From the NCBI GenBank assembly GCA_963205335.1, contig CAUJIM010000014.1:1-51603 (forward strand): 51,603 nucleotides of DNA, in the 5' to 3' direction. This stretch comes from Pseudomonadota bacterium. GTDB taxonomy: Bacteria > Pseudomonadota > Gammaproteobacteria > Burkholderiales > Burkholderiaceae_C. Positions within the stretch are counted from its first letter, which is position 1. Each line of letters opens with the position of its first letter. A program made the translations under genes and the position numbers. Of this stretch, positions 33,316 through 44,150 are shown in pieces. Below the pieces are notes generated by a model that worked only from the letters and a program-made list of their open reading frames with translations, was not told the origin of the DNA and searched no databases.

Positions 33316-34516
33316 ACCTGCACGCGAGCCGGGCCAGCCGGGCCCCGAGGCGCCTTTGGCGCAGGGCGCCGGCGATGCACCGCGCCGCCCCCGCCGCCGT
33401 GGATCGCGGCGGCCGCCCGAGGGCGATGCGCCACCCCGCCGCGATGCGGCCGCGGCGCCGGCGCCGCGCGAGCAGGGCTATGCCCTGGACGACGTGGTTT
33501 CCGGCACGTACGACGACGAGGCCGATGGCCGGGCGCCGGCCGCGTCGGCCAAGCGCGTGCTGCAGCCGCATGCCGAGGCGCCCAAGCTGCACAAGGTGCT
33601 GGCGCAGGCCGGCATGGGCTCGCGCCTCGAGATGGAGCAGCTGATCCTGGAGGGCCGGATCTCGGTCAACAACGAGCCTGCGCACATTGGCCAGCGGATC
33701 CAGTTCGGCGACCAGATCAAGGTCAATGGCAAGGCCATCCGTTTTCGCATCACGCCGCCGCCGGCGCGTGTCATCGCCTACCACAAGCCTGCGGGAGAGG
33801 TGGTCACGAACGACGACCCGCAGAACCGCCCCACGGTGTTTCGCAAGCTGCCGCGCCTGCCCCAGGGCAAGTGGCAGTCGGTGGGGCGGCTCGACCTCAA
33901 TACCGAAGGCCTGCTGCTGTTCACCAGCTCGGGTGAGCTGGCCAACCAGTTGATGCACCCGCGCTTCGGCCTGGAGCGCGAGTACGCGGTGCGCGTGCTC
34001 GGCGCGCTCAGCGACGAGGAGAAGCAGCGCTTGCTCGACGGCGTGGAACTCGAGGACGGCGTGGCCGCCTTCCGCTCGATCGAGGACGGTGGCGGCGAGG
34101 GCGCCAACTGCTGGTACCGCGTGGTGATCACCGAGGGCCGGAACCGGGAGGTGCGGCGCATGATCGAGGCGGTCGGGCATGCCGTCAGCCGGCTCATCCG
34201 CATCCGCTACGGCGCGATGGTGCTGCCGCGCGGACTCCGCCGCGGTAGCTGGCTCGAGCTGGACGAGCGCGACATCCGCGCGCTCATGCAGGCTGTCGGC
34301 ATGCAGGCCGCGCCGGGCGTGTCCGGCGCACGCGGCGGCCGCGACGGCGCCAGAAAAAAGGGTGCCGGCCGCGGCGCGGCGCCGGCGCGCGAAGCGGGCG
34401 GCGCCAAGGGGCAGCCCGACCCGATGAAAACCTCGGTGGGCTACATCGGCGGCGACAGCCTGGCGCGCCAGCGGTGGCAGCGCAATGGCCCGGGGCAGCG
34501 CCGCGGCCGGCGCTGA
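33305..34516 (+). CDS. rluB: 23S rRNA pseudouridine(2605) synthase RluB
   Basis: The 403-residue RsuA-family synthase has a ~92-residue Pro/Arg/Ala-rich N-terminal extension ([26 protein letters not shown]), then an S4 domain ([31 protein letters not shown]), the catalytic [23 protein letters not shown] (Asp197) and [27 protein letters not shown]. The C-terminal ~80 residues are Gly/Lys/Arg-rich, ending GPGQRRGRR. The basic tails probably aid rRNA binding. An in-frame ATG at 33284 would overlap scpB further. It is coupled to scpB by overlap. Confidence 0.92.
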   Translation: MNDEPAREPGQPGPEAPLAQGAGDAPRRPRRRGSRRPPEGDAPPRRDAAAAPAPREQGYALDDVVSGTYDDEADGRAPAASAKRVLQPHAEAPKLHKVLAQAGMGSRLEMEQLILEGRISVNNEPAHIGQRIQFGDQIKVNGKAIRFRITPPPARVIAYHKPAGEVVTNDDPQNRPTVFRKLPRLPQGKWQSVGRLDLNTEGLLLFTSSGELANQLMHPRFGLEREYAVRVLGALSDEEKQRLLDGVELEDGVAAFRSIEDGGGEGANCWYRVVITEGRNREVRRMIEAVGHAVSRLIRIRYGAMVLPRGLRRGSWLELDERDIRALMQAVGMQAAPGVSGARGGRDGARKKGAGRGAAPAREAGGAKGQPDPMKTSVGYIGGDSLARQRWQRNGPGQRRGRR

Positions 34517-34601
34517 GTCGCCCGCGGGCCGGGCGCCATCGTAAAATCAGCGGCTTTGCTCTTCGGGGCGGTTCAAAAATCTTTCATCGCAGGAAAATTC
34601 C

Positions 34602-35027
34602 ATGGCCATCGAACGCACTCTCTCCATCATCAAGCCGGACGCCGTCGCCAAGAACGTCATCGGCCAGATCTACGCGCGCTTCGAGGCCGCGGGCCTGAAG
34701 ATCGCCGCGGCGCGCATGATCCATCTCTCGCGTGCGCAGGCCGAGCAGTTCTATGCGGTGCACAAGGGCCGTCCCTTCTTCAACGACCTGGTCGATTTCA
34801 TGATCTCCGGCCCGGTCATGGTGCAGGCGCTCGAGGGGGAGAACGCCATCCTGAAGAACCGCGAACTCATGGGAGCGACCGATCCGAAGAAGGCCGCGCC
34901 GGGCACGATCCGCGCGGACTTCGCCGACAGCATCGACGCCAATGCGGTGCACGGCTCCGACGCCGCCGAGACGGCGCAGGTCGAAGTGGCGTTTTTCTTC
35001 CCGGGCCTGGCGATCTACGCCCGCTGA
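34602..35027 (+). CDS. ndk: Nucleoside diphosphate kinase
   Basis: The 141-residue NDK starts [18 protein letters not shown]. It has the phospho-acceptor His117 in NAVHGSD, and [15 protein letters not shown] and [20 protein letters not shown] all match the family. It equilibrates NTP pools through a phosphohistidine. It has a TAAAAT -10-like box at 34542-34547, about 55 bp before the ATG. It begins the ndk-rlmN-pilW-rodZ-ispG run. Confidence 0.98.
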   Translation: MAIERTLSIIKPDAVAKNVIGQIYARFEAAGLKIAAARMIHLSRAQAEQFYAVHKGRPFFNDLVDFMISGPVMVQALEGENAILKNRELMGATDPKKAAPGTIRADFADSIDANAVHGSDAAETAQVEVAFFFPGLAIYAR

Positions 35028-35067
35028 GGACGCGCGCCCGGACGGCTTCAGGCACAGGGGCAGCCCC

Positions 35068-36186
<1,119 letters not shown>

Positions 36187-36195
36187 GGCCAGGCC

Positions 36196-37047
36196 ATGGT
36201 GCGTGAAGATGTGTCCATGGTGTCGCCGCGGGCCGGCGCGCCGAAGCGTTTCGCGGCGCCGTGGCTGTGCGCGCTGCTGCTGGTGCTCGTGCTGGCGGGG
36301 CTGCAGGGCTGCGCGCATCCACCCGCGGGCGGCAGCGCCGCGGGCGAGTCTCCGGCCGCCGCCGATGCCGCGGATGCGCGCAAACGGGCGCAGATCCGGC
36401 TGGAGCTTGCGGCCAACTACCTGCAGCTGGGCAAGACCGACGTCGCGCTCGAGGAGGTGGGGCAGGCGCTGGCGGCGGACCCGGGCAACGCCGACGCCTA
36501 TCACCTGCGGGGCCTCGTGTACATGGCGCAGCAGGACTGGGCCCACGCGGAGGAAAGCCTGCGGCGGGCGCAGGAGCTCAAGCCGAACGATCCGGACATC
36601 CTGCACAACTATGGCTGGCTGCGGTGCCAGCGCGAGGAGTATGCGCAGGCCGACGCCCTGTTCCAGCGGGCGCTGGCAACGCCGCGCTACCCTTCGCGCG
36701 CCAAGACCCTGATGTCCCAGGGGCTGTGCCAGGAGCGTGCCGGCCAGTTGCGCCAGGCGCAGGAAACCTTGCTGCACGCCTACGAGTTCGACGCCGGCAA
36801 CCCCATCGTCGGGCTGCACCTGGCATCCGTCATCTTTGCCCAGGGAGACGCCAGCCGGGCGCGGTTCTATATTCGGCGCGTGAACAATGGCCAGTTTTCC
36901 GATGCGCGGTCGCTGTGGCTGGGCATCAAGATAGAGCGCGCGCTGCGCGATGCGCAGGCGGCGGAGCAGTTGGCCGAGCAGTTGCACAAGCGCTATCCCG
37001 AGTCGAAGGAGGCGCTGGCGCTGGAGCGGGGTGCATTCGATGAGTGA
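36196..37047 (+). CDS. pilW: Type IV pilus assembly lipoprotein PilW/PilF (TPR)
   Basis: The 283-residue lipoprotein has signal LLLVLVLAGLQGC (Cys39), followed by TPR repeats from about residue 65: RLELAANYLQLGKTDVALEEVGQALAADPGNADAYHLRGLVYMAQ, HAEESLRRAQELKPNDPDILHNYGWLRCQREEYAQADALFQRAL. This is PilW/PilF, which places and stabilises the PilQ secretin in the outer membrane. Two starts (36196 and the ATG at 36217, MVSPRAG) are possible. The gene position between rlmN and rodZ is standard. It overlaps the rodZ start by 8 bp. Confidence 0.93.
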   Translation: MVREDVSMVSPRAGAPKRFAAPWLCALLLVLVLAGLQGCAHPPAGGSAAGESPAAADAADARKRAQIRLELAANYLQLGKTDVALEEVGQALAADPGNADAYHLRGLVYMAQQDWAHAEESLRRAQELKPNDPDILHNYGWLRCQREEYAQADALFQRALATPRYPSRAKTLMSQGLCQERAGQLRQAQETLLHAYEFDAGNPIVGLHLASVIFAQGDASRARFYIRRVNNGQFSDARSLWLGIKIERALRDAQAAEQLAEQLHKRYPESKEALALERGAFDE

Positions 37048-37909
37048 CGAGCCGCTGGCGGGAGAGGCCGGGCGTGGCCCGGGGACCGAACAGGCCAGCG
37101 CTGGCCGCCTGGTCGCGCGCCTGCGCGAGGATGCAGGCGTCCACGTGGCGGCGCTGGCCGCGACGCTCAAGGTGCCGGTGCGCAAGCTCGAAGCCCTCGA
37201 GGCGGACCGGTACGAGGCCTTCCCCGACGTGGTGTTCCTGCGTGCCCTGGCATCGAGCGTGTGCCGCGTGCTCAAGGTCGACCCGGCGCCGGTGCTTGCG
37301 CTGCTGCCCCATGCGGTGCCGAGGAAGTTGGCGGAGCCGTCCGGGACGCAGGCCAGTTTCAGGGGCGCCGGCGTCGGCGTGCTGGCCGAAAAGTCGCGCC
37401 CGCGCGTCGTCGGCCCGGTGGTTCTTGCATTGCTCCTGGCCGCGCTCGTGGTCGTCTTCTGGCCGCGCGGTGACCGCGACGCCGAGCGCTCGTCCAGCGA
37501 ATCGCCGCCGGCCGCAGCCGCGGCCGTGCCGGCCGATGGGGATGCCGCGCCGCAGGCCGGCGCCGTGCCCGTCGGCGAGCCGGCGCCCGCGCGGGAGGCG
37601 GATGCGCCCGTCCCGGAGAAGGTTGTGCCGGAGTCTGGCGCCCTGGCGCCCGCGGCGCGGGCGCCGGATCCCCAGTCGGCCTTGGTCATCCAGGCCCGCC
37701 AGCAGACCTGGGTGCAGGTGCGCGATGGGCGCGGCACGGTGCTGGTGCAGAAGAACCTGGAGGCGGGAGAGCGCTTTGCCGCGGCTGACGCCGCGCCATG
37801 GTTCGTGGTGATAGGGCGCGCGGACGCGGCCGATGTGACGGTGCGCGGCGAGCCCATGGATCTTGCGGCGATCGCGCGCAGCAACGTCGCGCGGTTTGAG
37901 GTGAAGTGA
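37040..37909 (+). CDS. rodZ: RodZ-like cell-shape protein
   Basis: The 289-residue protein has an N-terminal Xre-like helix-turn-helix (LVARLREDAGVHVAALAATLKVPVRKLEALEADRYEAFPDVVFLRALASSVCRVL, ~22-80), one membrane segment (PVVLALLLAALVVVFW, ~126-141), a Pro/Ala-rich linker and a C-terminal DUF4115 beta domain (SALVIQARQQTWVQVRDGRGTVLVQKNLEAGERF). This is the RodZ architecture; in rods it links MreB to the membrane. Its stop directly abuts the ispG ATG (TGAATG), and its start overlaps pilW. Confidence 0.9.
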   Translation: MSDEPLAGEAGRGPGTEQASAGRLVARLREDAGVHVAALAATLKVPVRKLEALEADRYEAFPDVVFLRALASSVCRVLKVDPAPVLALLPHAVPRKLAEPSGTQASFRGAGVGVLAEKSRPRVVGPVVLALLLAALVVVFWPRGDRDAERSSSESPPAAAAAVPADGDAAPQAGAVPVGEPAPAREADAPVPEKVVPESGALAPAARAPDPQSALVIQARQQTWVQVRDGRGTVLVQKNLEAGERFAAADAAPWFVVIGRADAADVTVRGEPMDLAAIARSNVARFEVK

Positions 37910-39187
37910 ATGCCGATTTCTGAAGGGGCGACGCCGATTGCCCTGGTGGCGCCCGCAGTGCGCCCCACCCGCCAGGCCCGCGTGGCCTGGGGCGACAAGG
38001 TGGTGACCGTGGGCGGCGATGCGCCGGTGCGCGTGCAGTCCATGACCAACACCGACACGGCCGACGTCAAGGCGACGGTGCTGCAGGTGCGCCAGCTCGC
38101 GCAGGCGGGTTCGGAGCTGGTGCGCATCACCGTCAACACCCCCGAGGCCGCCGCCGCCGTGCCCCTGGTCCGCGAGCAGCTCGACAGGACCGGCGAATCC
38201 GTGCCGCTGGTGGGCGATTTCCACTACAACGGCCACCGGCTGCTGACGGACTTCCCCGAGTGCGCGCAGGCCCTGTCCAAGTACCGCATCAACCCGGGCA
38301 ACGTCGGCAAGGGCGACAAGCACGACAGGCAGTTCGCCCAGATGATCGAGGCGGCGCTGCGCTGGGACAGGCCGGTGCGCTTCGGCGTGAACTGGGGCAG
38401 CCTCGACCAGGAGCTGCTGACCGCGCTGATGGACGAAAACGGTGGCCGCGCCGAACCGTGGGATGCGCGCCAGGTGATGTACGAGGCGCTGGTGCGCTCG
38501 GCCATCTCGTCGGCCCAAAGGGCCGAGGCGCTGGGCATGCGGGGCGAGCAGGTCATCCTCTCGTGCAAGGTCAGCGGCGTGCAGGACCTGATCGCCGTCT
38601 ATCGCGCGCTTGCCCAGCGCTGCGACTATGCGCTGCACCTGGGCCTGACCGAGGCCGGCATGGGCGCCAAGGGCATCGTCGCTTCCACCGCGGCGATCGC
38701 GATGCTGCTGCAGGAGGGCATCGGCGACACCATCCGCGTCTCGCTCACGCCGCGCCCCGGCGAATCGCGCACGCAGGAGGTGCTGGTGGCGACCGAGATC
38801 CTGCAGTCGCTCGGCCTGCGCGCGTTCGCGCCCAGCGTCACCGCCTGCCCGGGGTGCGGGCGCACCACCAGCACCACCTTCCAGGAGCTGGCCAAGCAGA
38901 TCGACGACTACCTGCGCGCGCAAATGCCGGTCTGGCGCACGCGCTACCCCGGCGTGGAGCAGCTGCGCGTGGCGGTGATGGGCTGCATCGTCAACGGCCC
39001 CGGCGAGAGCAAGCACGCCGACATCGGCATCAGCCTGCCCGGCACCGGCGAGGCCCCGGCGGCGCCGGTGTTCATCGACGGCCAGAAGGCGGTGACGCTG
39101 CGCGGCGAGCACATCGCCAGCGAGTTCCAGGCGCTGGTCGAGGCCTACGTCGAGCGCCGCTTCGGCCTGGCGGCAGGTGCTGCCTGA
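37910..39187 (+). CDS. ispG: (E)-4-hydroxy-3-methylbut-2-enyl-diphosphate synthase (IspG)
   Basis: The 425-residue MEP-pathway enzyme has [59 protein letters not shown] and [20 protein letters not shown]. The 4Fe-4S cysteines are in [15 protein letters not shown] and [18 protein letters not shown]. It converts MEcPP to HMBPP. Its ATG immediately follows the rodZ stop. After it comes a hairpin repeat and then hisS. Confidence 0.98.
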   Translation: MPISEGATPIALVAPAVRPTRQARVAWGDKVVTVGGDAPVRVQSMTNTDTADVKATVLQVRQLAQAGSELVRITVNTPEAAAAVPLVREQLDRTGESVPLVGDFHYNGHRLLTDFPECAQALSKYRINPGNVGKGDKHDRQFAQMIEAALRWDRPVRFGVNWGSLDQELLTALMDENGGRAEPWDARQVMYEALVRSAISSAQRAEALGMRGEQVILSCKVSGVQDLIAVYRALAQRCDYALHLGLTEAGMGAKGIVASTAAIAMLLQEGIGDTIRVSLTPRPGESRTQEVLVATEILQSLGLRAFAPSVTACPGCGRTTSTTFQELAKQIDDYLRAQMPVWRTRYPGVEQLRVAVMGCIVNGPGESKHADIGISLPGTGEAPAAPVFIDGQKAVTLRGEHIASEFQALVEAYVERRFGLAAGAA

Positions 39188-39210
39188 CGGGTTGCCGTCT
39201 TCCGAGAGAT

Positions 39211-39266
39211 ATCAAAAAAATGAGCTGCTGACGCTTGCTGCACAAGCGCTACAAGGCTTTTTTATA
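39211..39266 (+). repeat. Intergenic hairpin repeat, copy 8
   Basis: The A-rich run and GAGCTGCTG are followed by ACGCTTG-CTGCA-CAAGCGCT (39231-39250) and ACAAGGCTTTTTTAT. It lies between ispG and hisS and forms most of the hisS leader. The hairpin with the later T run might affect read-through into hisS. Confidence 0.75.
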
Positions 39267-39282
39267 CCTATTTTCAAGAGAC

Positions 39283-40572
39283 ATGCAAAGACTGGTCGCC
39301 ATCAAGGGCATGAACGACATCCTGCCGCCGGACTCGGCGCGCTGGGAGTGGCTCGAGCAGGTCGTGCGCTCGCTCATGCAGCGCTATGCCTACCGGGCGA
39401 TCCGCACGCCCATCGTCGAGCCGACGGCGCTGTTCGTGCGCGGCCTGGGCGAGGTCACCGACATCGTCGAGAAGGAGATGTACTCCTTCGAGGACCGGCT
39501 CAACGGCGAGCAGCTCACCCTGCGCCCCGAGGCCACCGCCGGCGTGGTGCGCGCGGTGGTCGAGCATTCGCTGCTGCACGACGGCGGCAGGCGCCTGTAC
39601 TACATGGGGCCGATGTTTCGCCACGAGCGTCCGCAGCGCGGGCGCTACCGGCAGTTCCACCAGATCGGCGCCGAGGCGCTGGGCTTTCCCGGCCCCGAGA
39701 TGGATGCGGAGATCATCCTGCTGGCGCACGCCCTCTGGGCCGAGCTGGGCCTGAAGGACGTGCGCCTGGAGCTCAACAGCCTGGGGCAGCCCGACGAGCG
39801 CCGGGCGCACCGCGCCGCGCTCATCGCCTACCTGGAGCAGCACCAGGAGCTGCTCGACGAGGACGCCAGGCGCCGCCTGCACAGCAACCCGCTGCGCATC
39901 CTGGACACCAAGAACCCGGCGATGCAGGCGCTGGTCGAGGCCGCGCCCAGGCTGATGGACTACCTCGGCGATGCGTCGCGCCAGCACCTCGCGGCGGTGC
40001 AGGCCATGCTCGATGCGGCGGGCGTGGCCTGGAGCATCAACCCGCGCCTGGTGCGCGGCATGGACTACTACAACCTCACGGTGTTCGAGTTCGTCACCGA
40101 CCAGCTCGGCGCGCAGGGCACGATCTGCGGCGGCGGGCGCTACGACTACCTGATCGAGCAGATGGGCGGCAAGCCCGCTCCCGCGGTGGGCTGGGCGCTC
40201 GGGGTGGAGCGCGTGCTGGAGCTGCTCCGGGAGCAGGGGCGGGACACGCCCGCCGCGCAGCCCGATGCGTACGCGGTGGTGGCCGACGCCGCCGCGCTGC
40301 CGACCGTGATGGCCACGCTGCAGCGCCTGCGCGCGCTGGGCGTCTCGGTGCAGATGCACAGCGCCGCGGCCAACGCGCAGGGGCCGGGCAGCATGAAGGC
40401 GCAGTTCAAGAAGGCCGATGCCAGCGGCGCGCGCTTCGCGCTCGTTTTCGGCGCCGACGAACTGCGCGCGGGCACCGTCACCGTCAAACCGCTGCGCGAG
40501 GCGGGCGAGCAGCTGCAGCGCCCGCTCTCCGACGTGGCCGCCTGGGCCGCCAGCCTACAATCCGCGCGCTGA
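39283..40572 (+). CDS. hisS: Histidyl-tRNA synthetase
   Basis: The 429-residue class II synthetase has [16 protein letters not shown], motif 2 in [28 protein letters not shown], and the HisA loop [15 protein letters not shown] with [20 protein letters not shown] is the histidine-binding region. A C-terminal anticodon-binding domain follows from ~residue 335. The ATG at 39283 has AAGAG upstream; an in-frame ATG at 39235 lies within the repeat and is rejected. It is followed by yfgM and bamB. Confidence 0.98.
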   Translation: MQRLVAIKGMNDILPPDSARWEWLEQVVRSLMQRYAYRAIRTPIVEPTALFVRGLGEVTDIVEKEMYSFEDRLNGEQLTLRPEATAGVVRAVVEHSLLHDGGRRLYYMGPMFRHERPQRGRYRQFHQIGAEALGFPGPEMDAEIILLAHALWAELGLKDVRLELNSLGQPDERRAHRAALIAYLEQHQELLDEDARRRLHSNPLRILDTKNPAMQALVEAAPRLMDYLGDASRQHLAAVQAMLDAAGVAWSINPRLVRGMDYYNLTVFEFVTDQLGAQGTICGGGRYDYLIEQMGGKPAPAVGWALGVERVLELLREQGRDTPAAQPDAYAVVADAAALPTVMATLQRLRALGVSVQMHSAAANAQGPGSMKAQFKKADASGARFALVFGADELRAGTVTVKPLREAGEQLQRPLSDVAAWAASLQSAR

Positions 40573-40588
40573 AAGAAAGACCCCGACC

Positions 40589-41251
40589 ATGGCCCACCAT
40601 TTCGACCTCGAGGAACAGGAGCAGATCGCCCAGTTCAAGCATTTCTGGAACACCTGGGGCACCCCGATCAGCTGGGTGGTGATCGTCGTCATGGGCGGGC
40701 TCGCGGCCTTCAACGGCTACCGCTACTGGCAGGGGCGCCAGGCGCAGCAGGCGGTGGCCATGATGGACGCGGTGGAGCAGGCGGCGCAGGCGCGCGACGC
40801 CGACCGCGTGCAGCAGATCTTCGCGGACTTGCGCAAGGACTACCCGCGCACGGTACAGGCGAGCCAGGCGGGCCTGCTGTCGGCGCAGGTGCTGGCGGAT
40901 GCGCAGCGCTGGAAGGACGCCCAGGCGCCGCTGCGCTGGATCGTCGACCACGCCTCCGACGAGGGCTACGTGGCGCTCGCGCGCCTGCGCCTGGCGTCGG
41001 TGCTGGTCCAGGAGAAGGCCTACGACGAGGCGTTGGCGCAGCTCTCGGCGAACTTCCCGGCGCAGTTCGCCGCGGTGGTGGCCGACCGCAAGGGCGACGT
41101 GCTGGATCTGCAAGGCAAGAAGCAGGAAGCGATCGCGCAATACCGCATCGCGTACGACGGGCTGGAGCCTTCGCTGGCCTACCGGCGCGTCGTCGAGGCC
41201 AAGCTCAATGCCCTTGGCGCCGATGTCTCCGGCAAGGGGAACGCCGCGTGA
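40589..41251 (+). CDS. yfgM: YfgM-like TPR membrane protein
   Basis: The 220-residue protein starts with a cytosolic DLEEQEQIAQFKHFWNTWG, then a membrane segment (PISWVVIVVMGGLAAFNGY, ~26-44), and a periplasmic TPR domain (QASQAGLLSAQVLADAQRWKDAQAPLRWIV, ALARLRLASVLVQEKAYDEALAQL). In E. coli YfgM interacts with PpiD at the SecYEG translocon. It is in the usual position between hisS and bamB. Its stop overlaps the bamB GTG start (GTGA). Confidence 0.9.
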   Translation: MAHHFDLEEQEQIAQFKHFWNTWGTPISWVVIVVMGGLAAFNGYRYWQGRQAQQAVAMMDAVEQAAQARDADRVQQIFADLRKDYPRTVQASQAGLLSAQVLADAQRWKDAQAPLRWIVDHASDEGYVALARLRLASVLVQEKAYDEALAQLSANFPAQFAAVVADRKGDVLDLQGKKQEAIAQYRIAYDGLEPSLAYRRVVEAKLNALGADVSGKGNAA

Positions 41252-42396
41252 GCCGCGCCGCGTGGAGCCTGCGGGCGGCGGCGCTGTGCGCGGCCATGGT
41301 GGTCGCCGCGGGTCTGGCGGGATGCTCGCTCTGGGGCGGTTCGTCCAGGCCGAAACCGGCCGATCTCGGCCCGGTCGTGCCGCTCCTGCCGGTGCACCAG
41401 GTGTGGTCCGCCCACGTCGGGCCGGTGGCCGGCTTGTCCCTGACGCCGCTGGTGCATGGCGATACCGTGGTGCTGGCCTCGGAAGAGGGCGGCGTCAGCG
41501 CGATCGATGCCCGCACCGGCGCCAGCCTCTGGAGCGCCCGCCTGGGCACCGCGCTGTCGGCCGGCGTGGGCAGCGACGGACAGTACAGCGCCGTCGTGTC
41601 CAAGGCGCGCCAGCTCATCGCGCTCGAGGGCGGGCGCGAAATCTGGCGCCAGCCCCTGCCGGCGCAGACGTTCACCGCGCCGCTGGTCGCCGGCGCACGC
41701 GTGTTCGTGCTGACGGCGGACCGGACCGTCATGGCATACGATGCGCGCACCGGCTACCGGCTGTGGAGCCAGCCGCGCTCGGGCGACCCGCTGGTGCTGC
41801 GCCAGGGCGGTTTGCTGATGGCGGTGGGCAACACGCTGGTGGCGGGCCTTTCCGGGCGCCTGGTCGGCTTCGATCCCGATAACGGAGTCGTCCGCTGGGA
41901 GGCGCCGCTGGCCAGCCCGCGCGGCACCAACGACGTCGAGCGGCTGGTCGAGATCCTCGGCCACGCGAGCCGCGTCGGCACCAGCATCTGTGCACGGGCG
42001 TTCCAGGCGGCGGTGGGCTGCGTCGACGCCGCGCGCGGCGCGCTGCTCTGGACGCATGCCGCGCACGGGGCCGAAGGCATCGACGGCGACGACACGGCGC
42101 TGTTCGGCACCGAAAGCAATGGCGTGGTGCAGGCCTGGCGGCGCTCGGACGGCGCCGCGCTCTGGAGCTACGACAAGCTGCGTTACCGCAGGCTCACGGC
42201 GCCGCTGGTGCTGGGGCGTTCGGTCATCGTCGGCGACGAGTCCGGGCAGGTGCACCTGCTCGCGCGCGACGACGGGGCGCCGCTCAACCGGCTGGGCACC
42301 GACGCCTCCGGCGTGGCGGCCGCGCCGGTCGTCGCGGGCAAGACGCTGGTGGTGGTCACGCGCCAGGGCGGCGTCTACGGGTTCCGCCCGGACTGA
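41248..42396 (+). CDS. bamB: Outer-membrane assembly lipoprotein BamB
   Basis: The 382-residue lipoprotein has signal AMVVAAGLAGC (Cys26) and an eight-bladed PQQ-like propeller: GGVSAIDARTGASLWSARLG, TVMAYDARTGYRLWS, LVGFDPDNGVVRWEAPL, AVGCVDAARGALLWTHAA. It belongs to the BAM complex. The GTG at 41248 is the start, because the next ATG would remove the basic signal N-region. It overlaps yfgM by 4 bp and is followed 12 bp later by der. Confidence 0.94.
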   Translation: MSRAAWSLRAAALCAAMVVAAGLAGCSLWGGSSRPKPADLGPVVPLLPVHQVWSAHVGPVAGLSLTPLVHGDTVVLASEEGGVSAIDARTGASLWSARLGTALSAGVGSDGQYSAVVSKARQLIALEGGREIWRQPLPAQTFTAPLVAGARVFVLTADRTVMAYDARTGYRLWSQPRSGDPLVLRQGGLLMAVGNTLVAGLSGRLVGFDPDNGVVRWEAPLASPRGTNDVERLVEILGHASRVGTSICARAFQAAVGCVDAARGALLWTHAAHGAEGIDGDDTALFGTESNGVVQAWRRSDGAALWSYDKLRYRRLTAPLVLGRSVIVGDESGQVHLLARDDGAPLNRLGTDASGVAAAPVVAGKTLVVVTRQGGVYGFRPD

Positions 42397-42408
42397 CGGG
42401 GCCGGGTC

Positions 42409-43746
42409 GTGAAGCCCGTGATCGCCCTGGTGGGGCGGGCCAACGTCGGCAAGTCGACGCTGTTCAACCGGCTGACCCGTTCGCGCGATGCCATCGTCGC
42501 GGACGTGGCGGGACTCACGCGCGACCGGCACTACGGCCTGGGCCGGCAGGGGGATCACGCCTTCATCGTGGTCGACACGGGCGGCTTCGAGCCCGATGCC
42601 GACAGCGGCATCTACCGCGAAATGGCGCGCCAGACGCGGCAGGCGATCGCCGAGGCCGACGTGGTGATCTTCGTCGTCGATGCGCGCGCCGGCCTGTCGG
42701 CGCAGGACCACGACATCGCCAACTATCTGCGGCGGCTGGGCAAGCCCTGCGTGCTGGCGTGCAACAAGGCCGAAGGCATGCAGGACAGCGCCTTGCTCGC
42801 CGAGTTCTATGAACTCGGCCTGGGACAGGTGCATCCGGTCTCGGCGGCGCACGGGCAGGGGATCCGCAGCCTGGTGGAGACGGCGCTCGCGCCGCTGGGG
42901 CCGCGGGCGCTGCAGGACGACGCGGACGCCCCCGAGACCGGCGTGATCCGCCTGGCGGTCGCCGGACGGCCCAACGTGGGCAAGTCGACGCTGATCAACG
43001 CCTGGCTCGGCGAGGAGCGCCTCGTGGCATTCGATTTGCCGGGGACGACGCGGGACGCGATCACCATACCGTTCGAGCGGCGCGGCCAGAAGTTCGAATT
43101 GATCGACACCGCGGGGCTGCGCCGCAAGGGCAAGGTGTTCGAGGCGATAGAGAAATTCTCGGTCGTCAAGACCCTTGGCGCGATCGAGTCGGCGCATGTC
43201 GTGGTGCTGCTGCTCGACGCGACCCAGGGCGTGACCGATCAGGACGCGCATATCGCGGGCTACATCCTGGAGGCCGGCCGGGCCGTGGTGATCGCGGTCA
43301 ACAAGTGGGATGCGGTCGACGAGTACCAGCGCGAGCAGGTGCGCCGCTCGATCGAGAACCGCCTCGCCTTCCTCAAGTTCGCCAGGATGCATTTCATCGC
43401 GGCGGCCCGGCGCCAGGGCATCGACGCCTTGTGGGCGTCGATCGCGCAGGCGCATCGCGCGGCGTACCGCAAGATGCCCACGCCCGTGCTCACGCGGGTG
43501 CTGCTGGAGTCGGTGCAGTTCCAGACCCCCAAGCGCTCCGGGCTGCACCGTCCCAAGCCGCGCTATGCCCACCAGGGCGGCATGAATCCACCGGTGATCG
43601 TCGTGCACGGCAATGCGCTCGAGCACCTGACGGACGCCTACAAGCGCTTCCTCGAGGGGCGGTTCCGCAAGGAGTTCGACCTCGTGGGCACGCCCATGCG
43701 GCTGGAGTTCAAGACCTCGAAAAATCCCTATGCCGACAAGGCGTGA
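42409..43746 (+). CDS. der: Ribosome assembly GTPase Der (EngA)
   Basis: The 445-residue tandem GTPase has G1 motifs GRANVGKST (8-16; usually GRPNVGKS) and GRPNVGKST (~183-191). DTGGFE, ACNKAEG and [15 protein letters not shown] follow. A KH-like C-terminal domain ends the protein. It is needed for 50S assembly. The GTG start at 42409 is necessary, since the first P-loop would otherwise lose its strand. Follows bamB, precedes hfq. Confidence 0.97.
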   Translation: MKPVIALVGRANVGKSTLFNRLTRSRDAIVADVAGLTRDRHYGLGRQGDHAFIVVDTGGFEPDADSGIYREMARQTRQAIAEADVVIFVVDARAGLSAQDHDIANYLRRLGKPCVLACNKAEGMQDSALLAEFYELGLGQVHPVSAAHGQGIRSLVETALAPLGPRALQDDADAPETGVIRLAVAGRPNVGKSTLINAWLGEERLVAFDLPGTTRDAITIPFERRGQKFELIDTAGLRRKGKVFEAIEKFSVVKTLGAIESAHVVVLLLDATQGVTDQDAHIAGYILEAGRAVVIAVNKWDAVDEYQREQVRRSIENRLAFLKFARMHFIAAARRQGIDALWASIAQAHRAAYRKMPTPVLTRVLLESVQFQTPKRSGLHRPKPRYAHQGGMNPPVIVVHGNALEHLTDAYKRFLEGRFRKEFDLVGTPMRLEFKTSKNPYADKA

Positions 43747-43846
43747 CCATGGGGCGGCGGATTTTGCCTGCGCCGGCCCGACCGCACGGCGGTGGCTGTG
43801 GTAAGGTGGCGCCCCACAACAAACAGTTCTGAACACGGAGCATATC

Positions 43847-44098
43847 GTGAGCAACAAAGGCCAACTTTTGCAAGATCCGTTCCTCAACGCCCTGCGGCGC
43901 GAGCATGTGCCAGTCTCGATCTACCTGGTCAACGGGATCAAACTTCAGGGCCAGATCGAATCGTTCGATCAATACGTGGTCTTGCTGCGCAATACCGTCA
44001 CCCAGATGGTGTACAAGCATGCGATCTCCACCATCGTTCCCGGAAGAGCCGTCAATTTCTCGTCCACCGAAGCTGCCGCCGCAACCGGCGAGCAGTAA
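43847..44098 (+). CDS. hfq: RNA chaperone Hfq
   Basis: The 83-residue protein has the complete Sm fold: [46 protein letters not shown] and the Sm2 motif [12 protein letters not shown] short C-terminal tail (EAAAATGEQ) follows. It pairs small RNAs with mRNAs. The GTG at 43847 is the real start, because the conserved MSNKGQ begins there; CGGAG is 8 bp upstream. Followed by hflX, as expected. Confidence 0.98.
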   Translation: MSNKGQLLQDPFLNALRREHVPVSIYLVNGIKLQGQIESFDQYVVLLRNTVTQMVYKHAISTIVPGRAVNFSSTEAAAATGEQ

Positions 44099-44150
44099 GC
44101 GCCGCGCTGCGGCCTGACGCCAGGCGAGCGAAGCAAAGAGGCATGCAGTC